Positions 37,411 through 45,836 of a DNA stretch of 64,000 nt are shown piece after piece. Origin of the DNA: Trueperella pyogenes (GTDB lineage: Bacteria > Actinomycetota > Actinomycetes > Actinomycetales > Actinomycetaceae); the NCBI RefSeq assembly GCF_900460345.1, contig NZ_UHHW01000002.1, forward strand, positions 1,178,001 to 1,242,000. Direction: 5' to 3'. A program made the position numbers and the translations under genes. The notes beneath the pieces are model-generated. The model was not told where the DNA came from. It worked only from the letters and a program-made list of their open reading frames with translations, and did no database searches. Positions within the stretch are counted from its first letter, which is position 1. Every line of letters starts with the position of its first letter.

Positions 37411-38115
37411 CTAGAATCCGTTTTTGCGGACTTCCCTGATCAGCTCAAGGAGTTCACCAGGCGAGGACACCGTGGCCCAGGCTTGCTCCCGCTCCCCTGG
37501 CCACGAGTCCGCCCACTCAACAAGGACCGTCCGCACACGATGCCGACCTGCACCCTCGATATCGAAAATCCGGTCCCCGACCATGAGAACATCATCGCGG
37601 AACGTCCGCGCTGGGAGCTGGTCTGCTAAGCCAGCTCCCGTCTCTACAATCCCTTGCTCGGCGAGCGCGTTGAGAGCCATCTCTACCACTTCGGACTTGC
37701 CGAAGAGGTTTTTCTCAGTAATATCCCCGCACAGGGCATGAAAGTACTGAGCGATATCGAGGCGCTCGCATACTTCCCGAGCCGTGTGCTGGAATTTCGA
37801 CGTCGCCAACGCCAGTCCTAGTCCCTCAGCCCGCACGTCGCGGAGCAGGTCGGTGACGCCCGCAAACAGCTGGGTGCGGTCTCCGACCAAGCTATAGCGC
37901 CGCCGATACTCGATGACGAAGGTGTGGACGTCGTCGTCGGGAATGCCCAAATCCCTAAAGCTCTCCTGAAGAGGCGGACCAAGGTACTTACGGTAGGCGC
38001 TCGCCGGGCGGTCAACGCCGGCCAGTTCACGCATAGTCGCTGCGAGCGTCTGGGTGACGACAGGAGCGGAGTCGGTCAGTGTGCCATCGAGGTCGAAGAG
38101 GACAGCTTTGAGCAT
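37411..38115 (-). CDS. HAD-family phosphatase (phosphoglycolate phosphatase-like)
   Basis: 234 residues. HAD motif I FDLDGTLTDS at residues 8-17 gives the nucleophile aspartate; motif II ALATSKFQHTA near residue 105; motif IV VLMVGDRIFDIEGA near residue 177. A helical cap lies between motifs I and II (C1 type), as in Gph/PpaX. Substrate specificity is not decided by sequence. Its ATG overlaps the yciO stop by one base, so the three genes 39355 to 37411 form an operon. Confidence 0.88.
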   Translation of the reverse strand: MLKAVLFDLDGTLTDSAPVVTQTLAATMRELAGVDRPASAYRKYLGPPLQESFRDLGIPDDDVHTFVIEYRRRYSLVGDRTQLFAGVTDLLRDVRAEGLGLALATSKFQHTAREVCERLDIAQYFHALCGDITEKNLFGKSEVVEMALNALAEQGIVETGAGLADQLPARTFRDDVLMVGDRIFDIEGAGRHRVRTVLVEWADSWPGEREQAWATVSSPGELLELIREVRKNGF

Positions 38116-38735
38116 TAGATATCAAACATCGAGATGTCGCCGGCGCCCTCGCGGGAAATGATGGCCTCGCCGCTTGAGAGGTTAATGACGGTTGTCGGGC
38201 CGCGCCCAACGGGGCCGTCCACGACGGCGTCGACCGCGTTGCCCAGCCGATCGTCGACGATCCAGCCCTCCTCCAGTGGTTCTTCCTCACCAGGCAGGAT
38301 CAGCGTGGAGGACAACAGTGGTTCGCCCAGTTCGCTCAGCACCGCCTGCGTGATGACATGATCCGGGATACGCACGCCAACCGTGTTCTTCTTCGGGTTC
38401 AGCGTCATCCGCGGGACTTCCTTGGTGCCCTTGAGGATGAAGGTGTAAGGGCCAGGGGTCAGCGACTTGATCAGACGGAAGAAGGAGTTATCCACGATAA
38501 CGAGCTGCCCGAGCTGGGCGAAGCTAGCGCACAGCAGCGTGAAATGGTGCTTATCCCCGACCTGGCGAATCGTCCGAATCCGGTCAAGGCCATCCTTATT
38601 GGCAAGAGTGCAGACGATGGCGTATCCAGAATCGGTTGGAAGTGCGACGACGTCGCCGCGCCGCAGCCGGTCTACTACTTTAGCCACAAGACGCGGTTGC
38701 GGATCCTTGGGGTGAATGTCAATAAAGGTCGCCAT
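38115..38735 (-). CDS. YciO/YrdC/Sua5-domain protein
   Basis: 206 residues with the YrdC fold: RRGDVVALPTDSGYAIVC near residue 27, the KHHFTLLC segment near 66, SLTPGPYTFILKG near 90, and the C-terminal STLILPG and TVINLSSG. This resembles YciO more than TsaC/Sua5. YrdC-fold proteins bind ATP and RNA and TsaC makes threonylcarbamoyl-AMP for tRNA t6A; YciO activity is less clear. Its start overlaps the upstream stop by one base. Confidence 0.85.
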   Translation of the reverse strand: MATFIDIHPKDPQPRLVAKVVDRLRRGDVVALPTDSGYAIVCTLANKDGLDRIRTIRQVGDKHHFTLLCASFAQLGQLVIVDNSFFRLIKSLTPGPYTFILKGTKEVPRMTLNPKKNTVGVRIPDHVITQAVLSELGEPLLSSTLILPGEEEPLEEGWIVDDRLGNAVDAVVDGPVGRGPTTVINLSSGEAIISREGAGDISMFDI

Positions 38736-39355
38736 CAGTTGGACTCCTCGGTAGCGATTGCGATGTTCAGATCGTCGACCAGTGCCCCAGCCGTGCCAGA
38801 TTGTTCAAGGATCTGCACGTAGCCGCGGGCGTCGGATAGTTTGCGTGCGGCCAGCGCGGCGCTGACCAGTTCTTCAGCGACTCCGGGACTCTGCTGTGCT
38901 GGTTTCCAGCGTCCAAGCCCGAGCTGGATCGCAGCCTCATATTGACCAGACTCGCGCAAGAGTTTGATGCCCTCCGCCAACGCCAAACCAGATTCTTCCC
39001 GATCTGCCGCCGTCTCGAGATAGCGTTGGGCGGCGTCAGAGTCCTCCGGACCCGCGAGACGCGCCAGTTGTATGAGTGGGTACCAGGCCCGTGGGTCTGA
39101 GCCAATTTCCTCACTCAATGCCCACAGCACCAGGTTCGGATCAGCTGGCCCGGCGTCGCCCGTGAGTGGGTCAGCGGGCACGCGCGTATGCGCGAAGCTT
39201 GTGATAAGTAAAGCAAGTTCTTCGAATGCGGCGATGTCATTGGGATCTTCGGCGAGCTTTTCGCGCAGCTCAAGCGCCTCCTCCACGACGCCCGGTTCCT
39301 CCGCCTCGTGATGTACCGCGTTGAAGAACTGACGCATGAGATCTAGAAATGCCAT
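38735..39355 (-). CDS. Hypothetical helical (TPR-like) protein
   Basis: 206 residues, acidic, almost wholly alpha-helical, with helix pairs such as EDPNDIAAFEELALLITS, DPRAWYPLIQLARLAG and ALAARKLSDARGYVQILEQ that look like tetratricopeptide repeats. No catalytic motif. First gene of the operon with yciO and the HAD phosphatase. ATG 39355 lies six bases after TAGGCT with no ribosome site, so it is probably leaderless. I do not recognise a family with a known function. Confidence 0.65.
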   Translation of the reverse strand: MAFLDLMRQFFNAVHHEAEEPGVVEEALELREKLAEDPNDIAAFEELALLITSFAHTRVPADPLTGDAGPADPNLVLWALSEEIGSDPRAWYPLIQLARLAGPEDSDAAQRYLETAADREESGLALAEGIKLLRESGQYEAAIQLGLGRWKPAQQSPGVAEELVSAALAARKLSDARGYVQILEQSGTAGALVDDLNIAIATEESN

Positions 39356-39421
39356 ACTCTTAGCCTAGCCGATTAACTAACAACACACGGATTGCCTTTC
39401 ATCTTCCGCTAAGGAGTAAAC

Positions 39422-39826
39422 ATGGTAGACCGCCACGACCTCGCACTTGCGCGCGCCCGAGTGCTCCTTGCCGATATCGCGCCGGAAATCCCAGACTCTG
39501 AGATCGTGCCTGATGCCCGCCTGGTCGACGACCTCAGGCTAGATCTCGTCTCCATATGGGCGCTTGCTACCGGTCTGGAGAAACTCGCGAAGGTCGAAAT
39601 CCTCGATGCCGACATTTGCTCAGCCACCACTCTGGGCGACCTGCTCGCCCACGCCCTCACCGAAGTTCCGGCGGGGTATCTATCCGCCGACGAGACGAGT
39701 TTCGCTGATTGCGTATCGACACCTTCCACCCCGGAGGAGGAACCGGGCGGCAAGGAAGATGAGGTTGCCTCAGCTGAAACGCTCGAATCGGCTATTCAGG
39801 ATCTGGCAGGCCTGTTCAAGAATTGA
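39422..39826 (+). CDS. Acyl-carrier-like protein without the phosphopantetheine serine
   Basis: 134 residues. Residues 5-80 have the four-helix acyl carrier pattern, with the helix II region reading DDLRLDLVSIWALATGLE. In a working carrier this reads DLGxDSLxxxEL; the serine that carries phosphopantetheine is leucine here. A Ser/Pro/Glu/Gly-rich linker and a C-terminal amphipathic helix follow (ESAIQDLAGLFKN). AAGGAG lies five bases before the ATG. It is divergent from the TPR-like gene and convergent with DUF3145. Perhaps a structural or regulatory partner of fatty-acid enzymes; the role is unknown. Confidence 0.75.
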   Translation: MVDRHDLALARARVLLADIAPEIPDSEIVPDARLVDDLRLDLVSIWALATGLEKLAKVEILDADICSATTLGDLLAHALTEVPAGYLSADETSFADCVSTPSTPEEEPGGKEDEVASAETLESAIQDLAGLFKN

Positions 39827-39847
39827 GACCTAGCCGGAGGATGCAGG

Positions 39848-40351
39848 TTAACCAACTCGGTGGAGCCAACGAACAGGCGCGCCCGCTCCCGCGTAACGGA
39901 ATACTTCCAGCTCGTCATCCCATGCCTGGCCAAGAGCCACATCCAGCAATCGGCGCAGCTCGGCAGCATCCCCGTGAGAATCCTCGATGGCTGCCCGGAT
40001 ACGATTCTCCGGCACCACGACATTTCCTAAAAGATCCGTTTGCGCGTAGAAAATACCGAGGCCTGGGGTGCACGACCACCGTCCGCCGTCGGTCATCGAC
40101 GTCGGCTCCTCGGTGACTTCAAAGCGCAGGTGCTCCCAGCCGCCGAGCGCGGAAGCGATCTGCGCACCCGTGCCCGCCTCGCCCGTCCACGACACCTCAC
40201 CGCGGTTCATGTTGGGTAACGCTGGCTGCTTGGTCCATTCAAAATGAACAGGGTAGCCAAGCACGCTAGTCACCGCCCATTCAACGTGCGGTTGAACAGC
40301 CGGTGTTACCGAATGAATAAATATGACGCCACGTGTGGCTTTATTGTTCAC
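39848..40351 (-). CDS. DUF3145 family protein
   Basis: 167 residues. TRGVIFIHSVTPAVQPHVEWA at the start, GEVSWTGEAGTGAQIAS near residue 51 and a C-terminal AWDDELEVFRYAG match the actinobacterial DUF3145 family. The function is unknown. GTG start with a TAGGAGG ribosome site. It stands alone between the convergent acyl-carrier-like gene and the downstream epimerase gene. Confidence 0.88.
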   Translation of the reverse strand: MNNKATRGVIFIHSVTPAVQPHVEWAVTSVLGYPVHFEWTKQPALPNMNRGEVSWTGEAGTGAQIASALGGWEHLRFEVTEEPTSMTDGGRWSCTPGLGIFYAQTDLLGNVVVPENRIRAAIEDSHGDAAELRRLLDVALGQAWDDELEVFRYAGAGAPVRWLHRVG

Positions 40352-40434
40352 CGTAACCTCCTACTTGGGTGAAATTCCCCTTGACACTCAAGTGAGGTTC
40401 GATATTTCAAGGATGCCACACCCTCTTGCGAAAG

Positions 40435-41355
40435 TCACCTCCTCATCGGTAATTCATGTTCAAAAACGTCCTCGACACGCGGAGCAAGGAACGTAAAGCC
40501 GTGTTCGAGAAGGACATCAGGAGACACTCGCTGTGAGGCCAGAATCGCCTCACGAGCCATCTCCCCTGCCAGCAGCCGTAATATCGAGCTCGGAACAGCG
40601 AGGAAAGCTGGGCGGCCAACGTGCCGGGCCAATAGTCGGTGCCAGTCTCGATTCCGAATCGGCTCGGGATTGACCATGTTCACCGGCCCCGAGATCTCCT
40701 GATTTGCGAGAATAAACAGCATTGCGCGCACATAGTCATCACGCGCGATCGTCGACATCCAGCTCATACCGCCGCCCAGTTTCGCACCCAATCCGATGCG
40801 ATAGGGATGTTGCAGCAGGCCGAGCATGCCGCCGTCAGCGCCCATGACGAGCCCCGTACGCACGAGCACTGTCCGCGCCCCGAGCTCCCCCGTCTCCAGG
40901 GCAGCCGACTCCCACGCGTTGCAAAGTTCAGCCAAGAAGCCCTCCCCGCGCGAGCTGCCTTCGCTCAGCAGCTCATCCCCGCGATCAGGACCGTAAAAGC
41001 CAATCGCCGAACCAGATATGAAAACCTGGGGAGTACACGTGCGCGCAAACGCCGTAACCAGCGTGCGAACGGAATTCAGCCGAGACCGCCACAAGGCCCG
41101 CTTGTACGACGCCGTCCACGGCCTATCGAGCAAACCCACCCCGTTGAGACAGATCACACCGTACGCGTCTGCAAGGGCGGCGTCGTCAATTGTGCCCGAC
41201 GCCGGATCCCACAGGAACTGCGTGACACCTGCGGGAGCCGGGCGATCGAAGCGGCGAACCAGCTGACGGACGTCGTAGCCCGCAAGCACCGCCGCCTCGA
41301 CGAGCCTAGCGCCAATAAAACCCGATGCGCCTGTGAGAACAAGGATGGGCTTCAT
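40435..41355 (-). CDS. TIGR01777-family NAD(P)-dependent epimerase
   Basis: 306 residues, extended short-chain dehydrogenase fold. Rossmann motif [15 protein letters not shown] at residues 8-22; SGSAIGFYG near residue 115 contributes the catalytic region, with [13 protein letters not shown] further on; a DUF1731-like C-terminal part [18 protein letters not shown] lies near residue 245. The family (SulA/YfcH-like) is common but its substrate is undefined. It overlaps the end of def by four bases, so both are translated from one mRNA. Confidence 0.88.
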   Translation of the reverse strand: MKPILVLTGASGFIGARLVEAAVLAGYDVRQLVRRFDRPAPAGVTQFLWDPASGTIDDAALADAYGVICLNGVGLLDRPWTASYKRALWRSRLNSVRTLVTAFARTCTPQVFISGSAIGFYGPDRGDELLSEGSSRGEGFLAELCNAWESAALETGELGARTVLVRTGLVMGADGGMLGLLQHPYRIGLGAKLGGGMSWMSTIARDDYVRAMLFILANQEISGPVNMVNPEPIRNRDWHRLLARHVGRPAFLAVPSSILRLLAGEMAREAILASQRVSPDVLLEHGFTFLAPRVEDVFEHELPMRR

Positions 41356-41840
41356 CGCTGGTGCTCCCGCAGCTGGCGGAAAGCCTCACGACGCATCGCC
41401 CGGTCCAGGCGGTCGACGTAGAGGTGGCCATCCAGGTGGTCGACTTCATGCTGGATGAGCCGCCCCCAAATCTCCTCACCTTCAATCACCACGCGTTTTC
41501 CATCGAGATTAGTGCCCTCCGCACGCGCATACATAGAACGTGTGGTCGGGAACCACAGATCCGGTACCGAAAGGCATCCCTCCGGACCGTCTTGCGTTTC
41601 CTCAGAAAGCTCTACGATCACCGGATTGAGGATGTAACCGATATTCCCCTCAATATTCCACGAAAATGCCCTAAAGGAGACGCCAATCTGATTAGCCGCC
41701 AGACCCGCCCGGCCGTCCTCATTCACATTTTCCAGCAGATCCTCAACCAGTTGCTTAATCCCCGCAGTAACCTCGCGGATCGGATCACACGGAGTACGCA
41801 AAACTGGGTCGCCAACAATACGGATATCTCGATAAGTCAT
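41352..41840 (-). CDS. def: Peptide deformylase
   Basis: Removes the formyl group from N-terminal formylmethionine; cytosolic metalloenzyme. 162 residues with all three motifs: GLAANQIG near residue 45, EGCLSVP near residue 87 and QHEVDHLDG near residue 130, giving the Cys-His-His metal site and catalytic glutamate. ATG 41840 has no ribosome site; GATAAT (complement of 41847-41852) lies six bases upstream, so the mRNA is probably leaderless, like that of methionine aminopeptidase. Confidence 0.95.
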   Translation of the reverse strand: MTYRDIRIVGDPVLRTPCDPIREVTAGIKQLVEDLLENVNEDGRAGLAANQIGVSFRAFSWNIEGNIGYILNPVIVELSEETQDGPEGCLSVPDLWFPTTRSMYARAEGTNLDGKRVVIEGEEIWGRLIQHEVDHLDGHLYVDRLDRAMRREAFRQLREHQR

Positions 41841-42440
41841 GAGGCCATTATCTCACGCACCTGCTTGGCTAGTGTGTACCCTCACCTGACCAAGCCGCAT
41901 CCGGTCCGCCGAAACCGGGTGTGCCTAGGGGGTGGGGACGGGGTAGGGGTTTGCGGGGTTCGGGTAGTGAGGGAGCCGTATAAGCGTAGGGCGCGTGCCT
42001 TGGCTTTTCTCACCGTGGCACGCGCCTTTAGGAGGGAGATGTTTAACCAGCATCGCCTTCCCCTGCTGAGATTGTCACAGATCCTAGCCACTTTCGACGC
42101 ACCCAGTCTCGTATATAGCCTGAGTAGCAACCTCAATGGGGTGGATCATCACGAAAGGATCTAGCCCAGGCACGGTTTTTGTTATGGGTACGACGAGCGT
42201 ACATCACGGCCTACTAGCCCCCTACCCGAATACCTGTTTATGCCCCCCCTGTAAAGCCATTCCAGGCCTATACAGGGGGCGAAAAAACGAGGGCTTAGGC
42301 GCACGCAGAACCATAACTGCTAACCAGCGGTTGTGCGGCTGATACCGGGGAGGGAGCACCCCGCCCATTCGCGGGCTATAGGACAAAATGTGTTGGTGTT
42401 GATTCATGGGTATCCAATGGGTATCTAAACCGGATATGAG
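41841..42440. other. Gene-poor region upstream of def with two hairpins
   Basis: About 600 bases with no credible gene. It holds GGCGCGTGCC/GGCACGCGCC (41990-41999 with 42017-42026) and CCCCCTGTA/TACAGGGGG (42245-42253 with 42271-42279). No tRNA fragment, integrase remnant or insertion-sequence end was recognised. It could contain a small RNA or be a decayed insertion next to tRNA-Asn. Confidence 0.4.
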
Positions 42441-42481
42441 AAAACCCCAGTTCTCGTTTTTCGTTGAGATTCCGGGGTTTT
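42441..42481 (-). terminator. Terminator after tRNA-Asn
   Basis: AAAACCCC (42441-42448) pairs with GGGGTTTT (42474-42481), with an inner TCTC/GAGA. On the minus strand it ends GGGGTTTTCTC, a short T-tract. Confidence 0.75.
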
Positions 42482-42484
42482 GAG

Positions 42485-42559
42485 TGGCTCCCGCGGTTGG
42501 ACTCGAACCAACAACCCTTCGATTAACAGTCGAATGCTCTGCCATTGAGCTACGCGGGA
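42485..42559 (-). tRNA. tRNA-Asn (anticodon GTT)
   Basis: Cloverleaf on the minus strand: acceptor TCCCGCG/CGCGGGA, discriminator G and encoded CCA (42485-42487), D-arm GCTCAATGGCAGAGC, anticodon arm TTCGACTGTTAATCGAA with GTT, and T-loop GGTTCGAGTCC. Confidence 0.95.
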
Positions 42560-42740
42560 AAGCGACGTGAATACTTTAACCGGAAGTGCACCCGAAAGTG
42601 AAATCCAGAAGGCAGTTTTTCAGGCAATGTGTGTTTCTACACAGCCACTATGGTTATCGGCGCGTCAGCATGCACAAGCTTCACATGCCACCTCTACAAA
42701 CGCCGCAGACGACCCGGAAAACCTGCTCTCATCAGCGTCT

Positions 42741-43232
42741 CTAATCGATCCCTACAGCTTCACGCAGTTCAGTGTCCAAAGTATCGAGCGCACGCTGATC
42801 GGCGTCGTCGATATCGACATCGACGATGATCTGCGTGAAGAGCGAATCGTCTGGGTTACGCCGAACCTGGCCACGTGCAACAGCGCCGCTAGGCAGCTCA
42901 GCCAGCTGCGTGTAGACGATCGATCGCTCAATCCTTTCTCGGATCATCATGATCGCCAACCCGTCAGCTTCGCGTGGAATTTTAAACACCAGGGGTTTAG
43001 TACGCAGGTCAACAAAAGTAAGTGTCAAGGTGTCCTGATCGTCGTCCCAAGTGCCTGTTTCAAAATCCGACCAGACATAGGTGCTCCGCTCCCCAGACTT
43101 TGACACCACAGCGAAGTAGCCGTCCCAGCCACCAATCCAGACTCCTTCCGAGACTGGCTCGACCGGCGTCGCCGCAGCGGGCATTCCAGAGGCGTCCGCA
43201 AGATATGCCGGGAATCTAGAGCGACCGAGCAT
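42741..43232 (-). CDS. Hypothetical acidic protein
   Basis: 163 residues, soluble. After a flexible N-terminus there is a beta-rich section (GVWIGGWDGYFAVVSKSGERS, DTLTLTFVDLRTKPLVF), then a helix (IMMIRERIERSIVYTQLAEL) and a very acidic C-terminus (IIVDVDIDDADQRALDTLD). No known motif is recognised. Its start overlaps the end of the small membrane protein gene by 17 bases, which suggests one operon (43446 to 42741). Confidence 0.6.
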   Translation of the reverse strand: MLGRSRFPAYLADASGMPAAATPVEPVSEGVWIGGWDGYFAVVSKSGERSTYVWSDFETGTWDDDQDTLTLTFVDLRTKPLVFKIPREADGLAIMMIRERIERSIVYTQLAELPSGAVARGQVRRNPDDSLFTQIIVDVDIDDADQRALDTLDTELREAVGID

Positions 43233-43446
43233 TGGTCACCTCCAGCATTACGCTAGCCCCGTCGCTGCCAATGTTCTGACCAGCTAAAAAACCCATAACG
43301 GCGAGGATCAGTCCGCCCACAATAGCAACGACGAGATTTCGTTTTTTCGCTCTCTGGAGCCGAGACATTTCCTCATCGGTTAACCCATACCCGTTTTTCA
43401 CTGCTGGCTCGCGCTCGCCATCGGGGCGCAGGTCGTCGTGTGACAC
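43216..43446 (-). CDS. Small single-pass membrane protein
   Basis: 76 residues from GTG 43446, chosen because AAGGA lies six bases upstream; the in-frame alternative at 43476 lacks a site. An acidic N-terminus (SHDDLRPDGERE), a basic stretch (LQRAKKRN), one transmembrane helix (LVVAIVGGLILAVMGFLAG) and a short outside tail. The positive-inside rule puts the N-terminus in the cytoplasm. Function unknown. Confidence 0.55.
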   Translation of the reverse strand: MSHDDLRPDGEREPAVKNGYGLTDEEMSRLQRAKKRNLVVAIVGGLILAVMGFLAGQNIGSDGASVMLEVTNARSL

Positions 43447-43503
43447 AGAACATCCTTCCGTTGGGGTTGTGACCACTACCAGTCTAATCGAACGACGCCG
43501 TCG

Positions 43504-44349
43504 CTAACGGTTCGCAACCAGTACCGCTTCTGCCTCCACAGCTGTGATAGGCATGCTGGTGGTGGATGTGACTGCGTCCCCTGGCACGTTATACCAGTTA
43601 TTTGTGCCGATCACCCGAATAGCGACATTCCACTTGATCCTCACGCCTGGAGTGAAGGTACCAGGCCGGGTGTAGACGTAGCTGGCACTGCCGTTGGGAT
43701 AAGGGCCGCCGGCGTCCTTGGTGACGAACGTATTGCCATCTCCCGGAAACCATTCGAACGTAGTAGGAGTAAAGGATAGTTCGAGGGGTGTACCAAGTAC
43801 CGTCACTGTATCTTTGTAAGCCCCAGCGCTAGAGGCAAAGTAGACGGCCTTGTTGATAATCACCTCCGGCGAGGCAGGCTGCCAGGTAAGCTTCCCGCCG
43901 CGAATAATTACTTGGGCATTCTCTCGAATGTAATGGCCGAGGTCGGCAAGCGTCATTTGCGGAGCTGGCGACTTCGCCGGATTAGAACTTGCTTCTTGAG
44001 GATCTTTATTCTCGCGGTACATGCAGTATTCTGCTAGCGGTCCAGACATACGCCAAGTCTCATAGTAAGCAACGCCAGTATTCGAACCGTAGTTCCTGAC
44101 GCACATTTCATCTAAAGTCAGCGAACGTAAACCGCCAAGGTTTCCATCGCGTGCCGGTGTGTCAGATCGAGATATCGGCGTTCCTGGAGCTCCAGTCACA
44201 GGCTTCAGTTGTTTATGCCTGCCACTTTCACCAACAATGGTTACCGTTCCGCCTTCAACTGTTTTGTTCCAATTGCCAAGGTCAGAATTGCTATCCTGAC
44301 CGGCATACATCGGCAAAAGGAGCAGAAACGAAGTCACTAATGGAATCAC
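43504..44349 (-). CDS. Hypothetical secreted protein
   Basis: 281 residues. N-terminal hydrophobic segment IPLVTSFLLLLPMYAG acts as a signal peptide or anchor. The mature part includes a two-cysteine stretch (DEMCVRNYG, LAEYCMYREN) and a C-terminal beta-sandwich-like domain (PTTFEWFPGDGNTF, ASYVYTRPGTFTPGVRIKW) that resembles PKD-type folds. Its GTG start overlaps the stop of the upstream lipoprotein gene in GTGA, so the products are probably co-translated and may work together at the cell surface. Confidence 0.7.
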   Translation of the reverse strand: MIPLVTSFLLLLPMYAGQDSNSDLGNWNKTVEGGTVTIVGESGRHKQLKPVTGAPGTPISRSDTPARDGNLGGLRSLTLDEMCVRNYGSNTGVAYYETWRMSGPLAEYCMYRENKDPQEASSNPAKSPAPQMTLADLGHYIRENAQVIIRGGKLTWQPASPEVIINKAVYFASSAGAYKDTVTVLGTPLELSFTPTTFEWFPGDGNTFVTKDAGGPYPNGSASYVYTRPGTFTPGVRIKWNVAIRVIGTNNWYNVPGDAVTSTTSMPITAVEAEAVLVANR

Positions 44350-44942
44350 GGCAATTCATCCTTACCAAAGAACGAGGAGCCGATGATATCAAAGGAACGT
44401 ACTAAAAGATGATTGTTTTCGTCTTTTATGCCCACTACTAAGGTATTCTGTCCAGATTCCAGCAATTCTTGTTCCGATGAACCGTGGTAAATCATTTTCC
44501 CTCGCTCAATGAGAAAATCGATTCTATAGTCAGCATTGCCTTTAAAAAAGAACTGAGCAGTGTCGAGGATGCCTAGTTTCATTTCGGTCCATGCACCTGT
44601 TTCATTATCATCAGCGGCACGCTCAGCAACCTTCCTACAAAACTCACACTCGGGATGAGCGTATTTCTCCCACAACGCCGTATCACCCGTTGCTTTAACG
44701 TACGGATAGAGTTCAAAGTAGAACTTAGCGAGCGCGTACGCGCTATCTATGTCAGTTCCCGTCAGGTTCGGTTCTTCTGGCGGTTGCAGCTGTGGTCGAG
44801 GTGGCAGCGTGTAAGAGGCGGTCGGGCTAGCGCTAGGCTCCGAAACGGATGGACTCGCCGTCACAGGCTCGCCTCCCGAACATGCTGACAAGCTGAGCAC
44901 AGTCCCTACGAGTGCTCCCACAAGAAGTATGCGCGTTTTCAT
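44346..44942 (-). CDS. DUF6318-like lipoprotein
   Basis: 198 residues with a lipoprotein signal peptide ending in the lipobox LSACSG (cysteine at about 21), a Ser/Pro/Thr spacer, then a domain with AYALAKFYFELYPYVKATGDTALW and CEFCRKVAERAADD. This matches the DUF6318 group of actinobacterial lipoproteins, whose fold suggests a small ligand-binding or scaffold role. It is coupled to the secreted protein gene downstream. It lies after the hmuV terminator, so it is probably separate from the haem operon. Confidence 0.75.
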   Translation of the reverse strand: MKTRILLVGALVGTVLSLSACSGGEPVTASPSVSEPSASPTASYTLPPRPQLQPPEEPNLTGTDIDSAYALAKFYFELYPYVKATGDTALWEKYAHPECEFCRKVAERAADDNETGAWTEMKLGILDTAQFFFKGNADYRIDFLIERGKMIYHGSSEQELLESGQNTLVVGIKDENNHLLVRSFDIIGSSFFGKDELP

Positions 44943-44994
44943 AGAAACAAGGTAGCTTCCTACCGCTTACCGATGTTCAAGTTATCCACAGATT

Positions 44995-45028
44995 GAGCTG
45001 TAGACCGCGTATCCACGGTCTACAGCTC
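44995..45028 (-). terminator. Terminator of the haem operon
   Basis: GAGCTGTAGACCG (44995-45007) pairs perfectly with CGGTCTACAGCTC (45016-45028), 13 base pairs, 12 bases beyond the hmuV stop. No T-run. Confidence 0.75.
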
Positions 45029-45039
45029 CGAGACTGGAT

Positions 45040-45810
45040 TCACTGTGGAAGAACGACGATTCGACCATCCGCAACTTGCATGACGTCGATAGGCCACTCG
45101 TAGACTTGTGTGAGCAACTCTCTTGTGAGCACCTCGTCCGGAGCACCCACACGCGCAATATTGCCACCAGATAGCAAAGCCAGCCGATCACAATGAGTTC
45201 CAGCAAGCTGCAAATCGTGCATCACCACGATTACCGCGTGCCCGTCGTCGGCCAACTTCCGGCAGACGTGCATGGTGCGTTCTTGATGCGAAATGTCTAA
45301 GGCCGCCGTCGGCTCATCGAGGAACACCACTCCGGCCTGCTGGGCCAACACGCGGGCGAGAGTCACGCGAGCTTTTTCTCCGCCAGAAATACGAGTCACG
45401 TCACGATCGTCGTAACCGACAACATCCGTTTTGGCCATCGCTTCGTCAATGACGACGTCGTCAGTCTCTTGATCAGTATCCCAACAGTGCCGACCCATGG
45501 CAACGATATCGCGTACGACGTACGAAAACGGAAATTCGTTGCTCTGCGGCATGACCGACCGTGTGCGCGCTAGCTGCTTACGGGTATGTGCTGCTAATTG
45601 AACGCCGCTGTATTCTACAGTACCCATCTGGGCAGTGAGATCTCCGGCCATCACTGCCATCAGCGTCGATTTACCCGCGCCGTTTGGCCCCAGCAAACCG
45701 ACAACTTCACCAAATGAAACGTCTAAAGACACGTGGGAAAGAATGGAACGCTGCCCGTACGAAAAACATATGTCGTGAGCGCTGACAGCATATGGTTTCA
45801 CATCACCCAT
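45040..45810 (-). CDS. hmuV: Haem ABC transporter ATPase
   Basis: 256 residues from ATG 45810, preceded by AAGGAG at eight bases; the in-frame ATG at 45834 lacks a site. Walker A GLLGPNGAGKST near residue 40, signature ISGGEKARVTLARVL near 140, Walker B GVVFLDEPTAALD. Hydrolyses ATP to drive haem or Fe-siderophore import with HmuU. Last gene of the htaA-hmuT-hmuU-hmuV operon; its context makes haem the likely substrate. Confidence 0.92.
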   Translation of the reverse strand: MGDVKPYAVSAHDICFSYGQRSILSHVSLDVSFGEVVGLLGPNGAGKSTLMAVMAGDLTAQMGTVEYSGVQLAAHTRKQLARTRSVMPQSNEFPFSYVVRDIVAMGRHCWDTDQETDDVVIDEAMAKTDVVGYDDRDVTRISGGEKARVTLARVLAQQAGVVFLDEPTAALDISHQERTMHVCRKLADDGHAVIVVMHDLQLAGTHCDRLALLSGGNIARVGAPDEVLTRELLTQVYEWPIDVMQVADGRIVVLPQ

Positions 45811-45836
45811 GAAGTCTTCTCCTTCTCCCCGCATCG

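Noticed and set aside
41361..42164. 267-codon plus-strand frame over def
   Set aside because: Antisense of peptide deformylase running into a non-coding region.
42222..42545. 107-codon minus-strand frame through tRNA-Asn
   Set aside because: Its first residues are a translation of the tRNA; the rest has no family features.
42200..42560. Possible integrated element at tRNA-Asn
   Set aside because: No duplicated tRNA end, integrase, excisionase or flanking repeat was found, so only an unexplained gap is reported.
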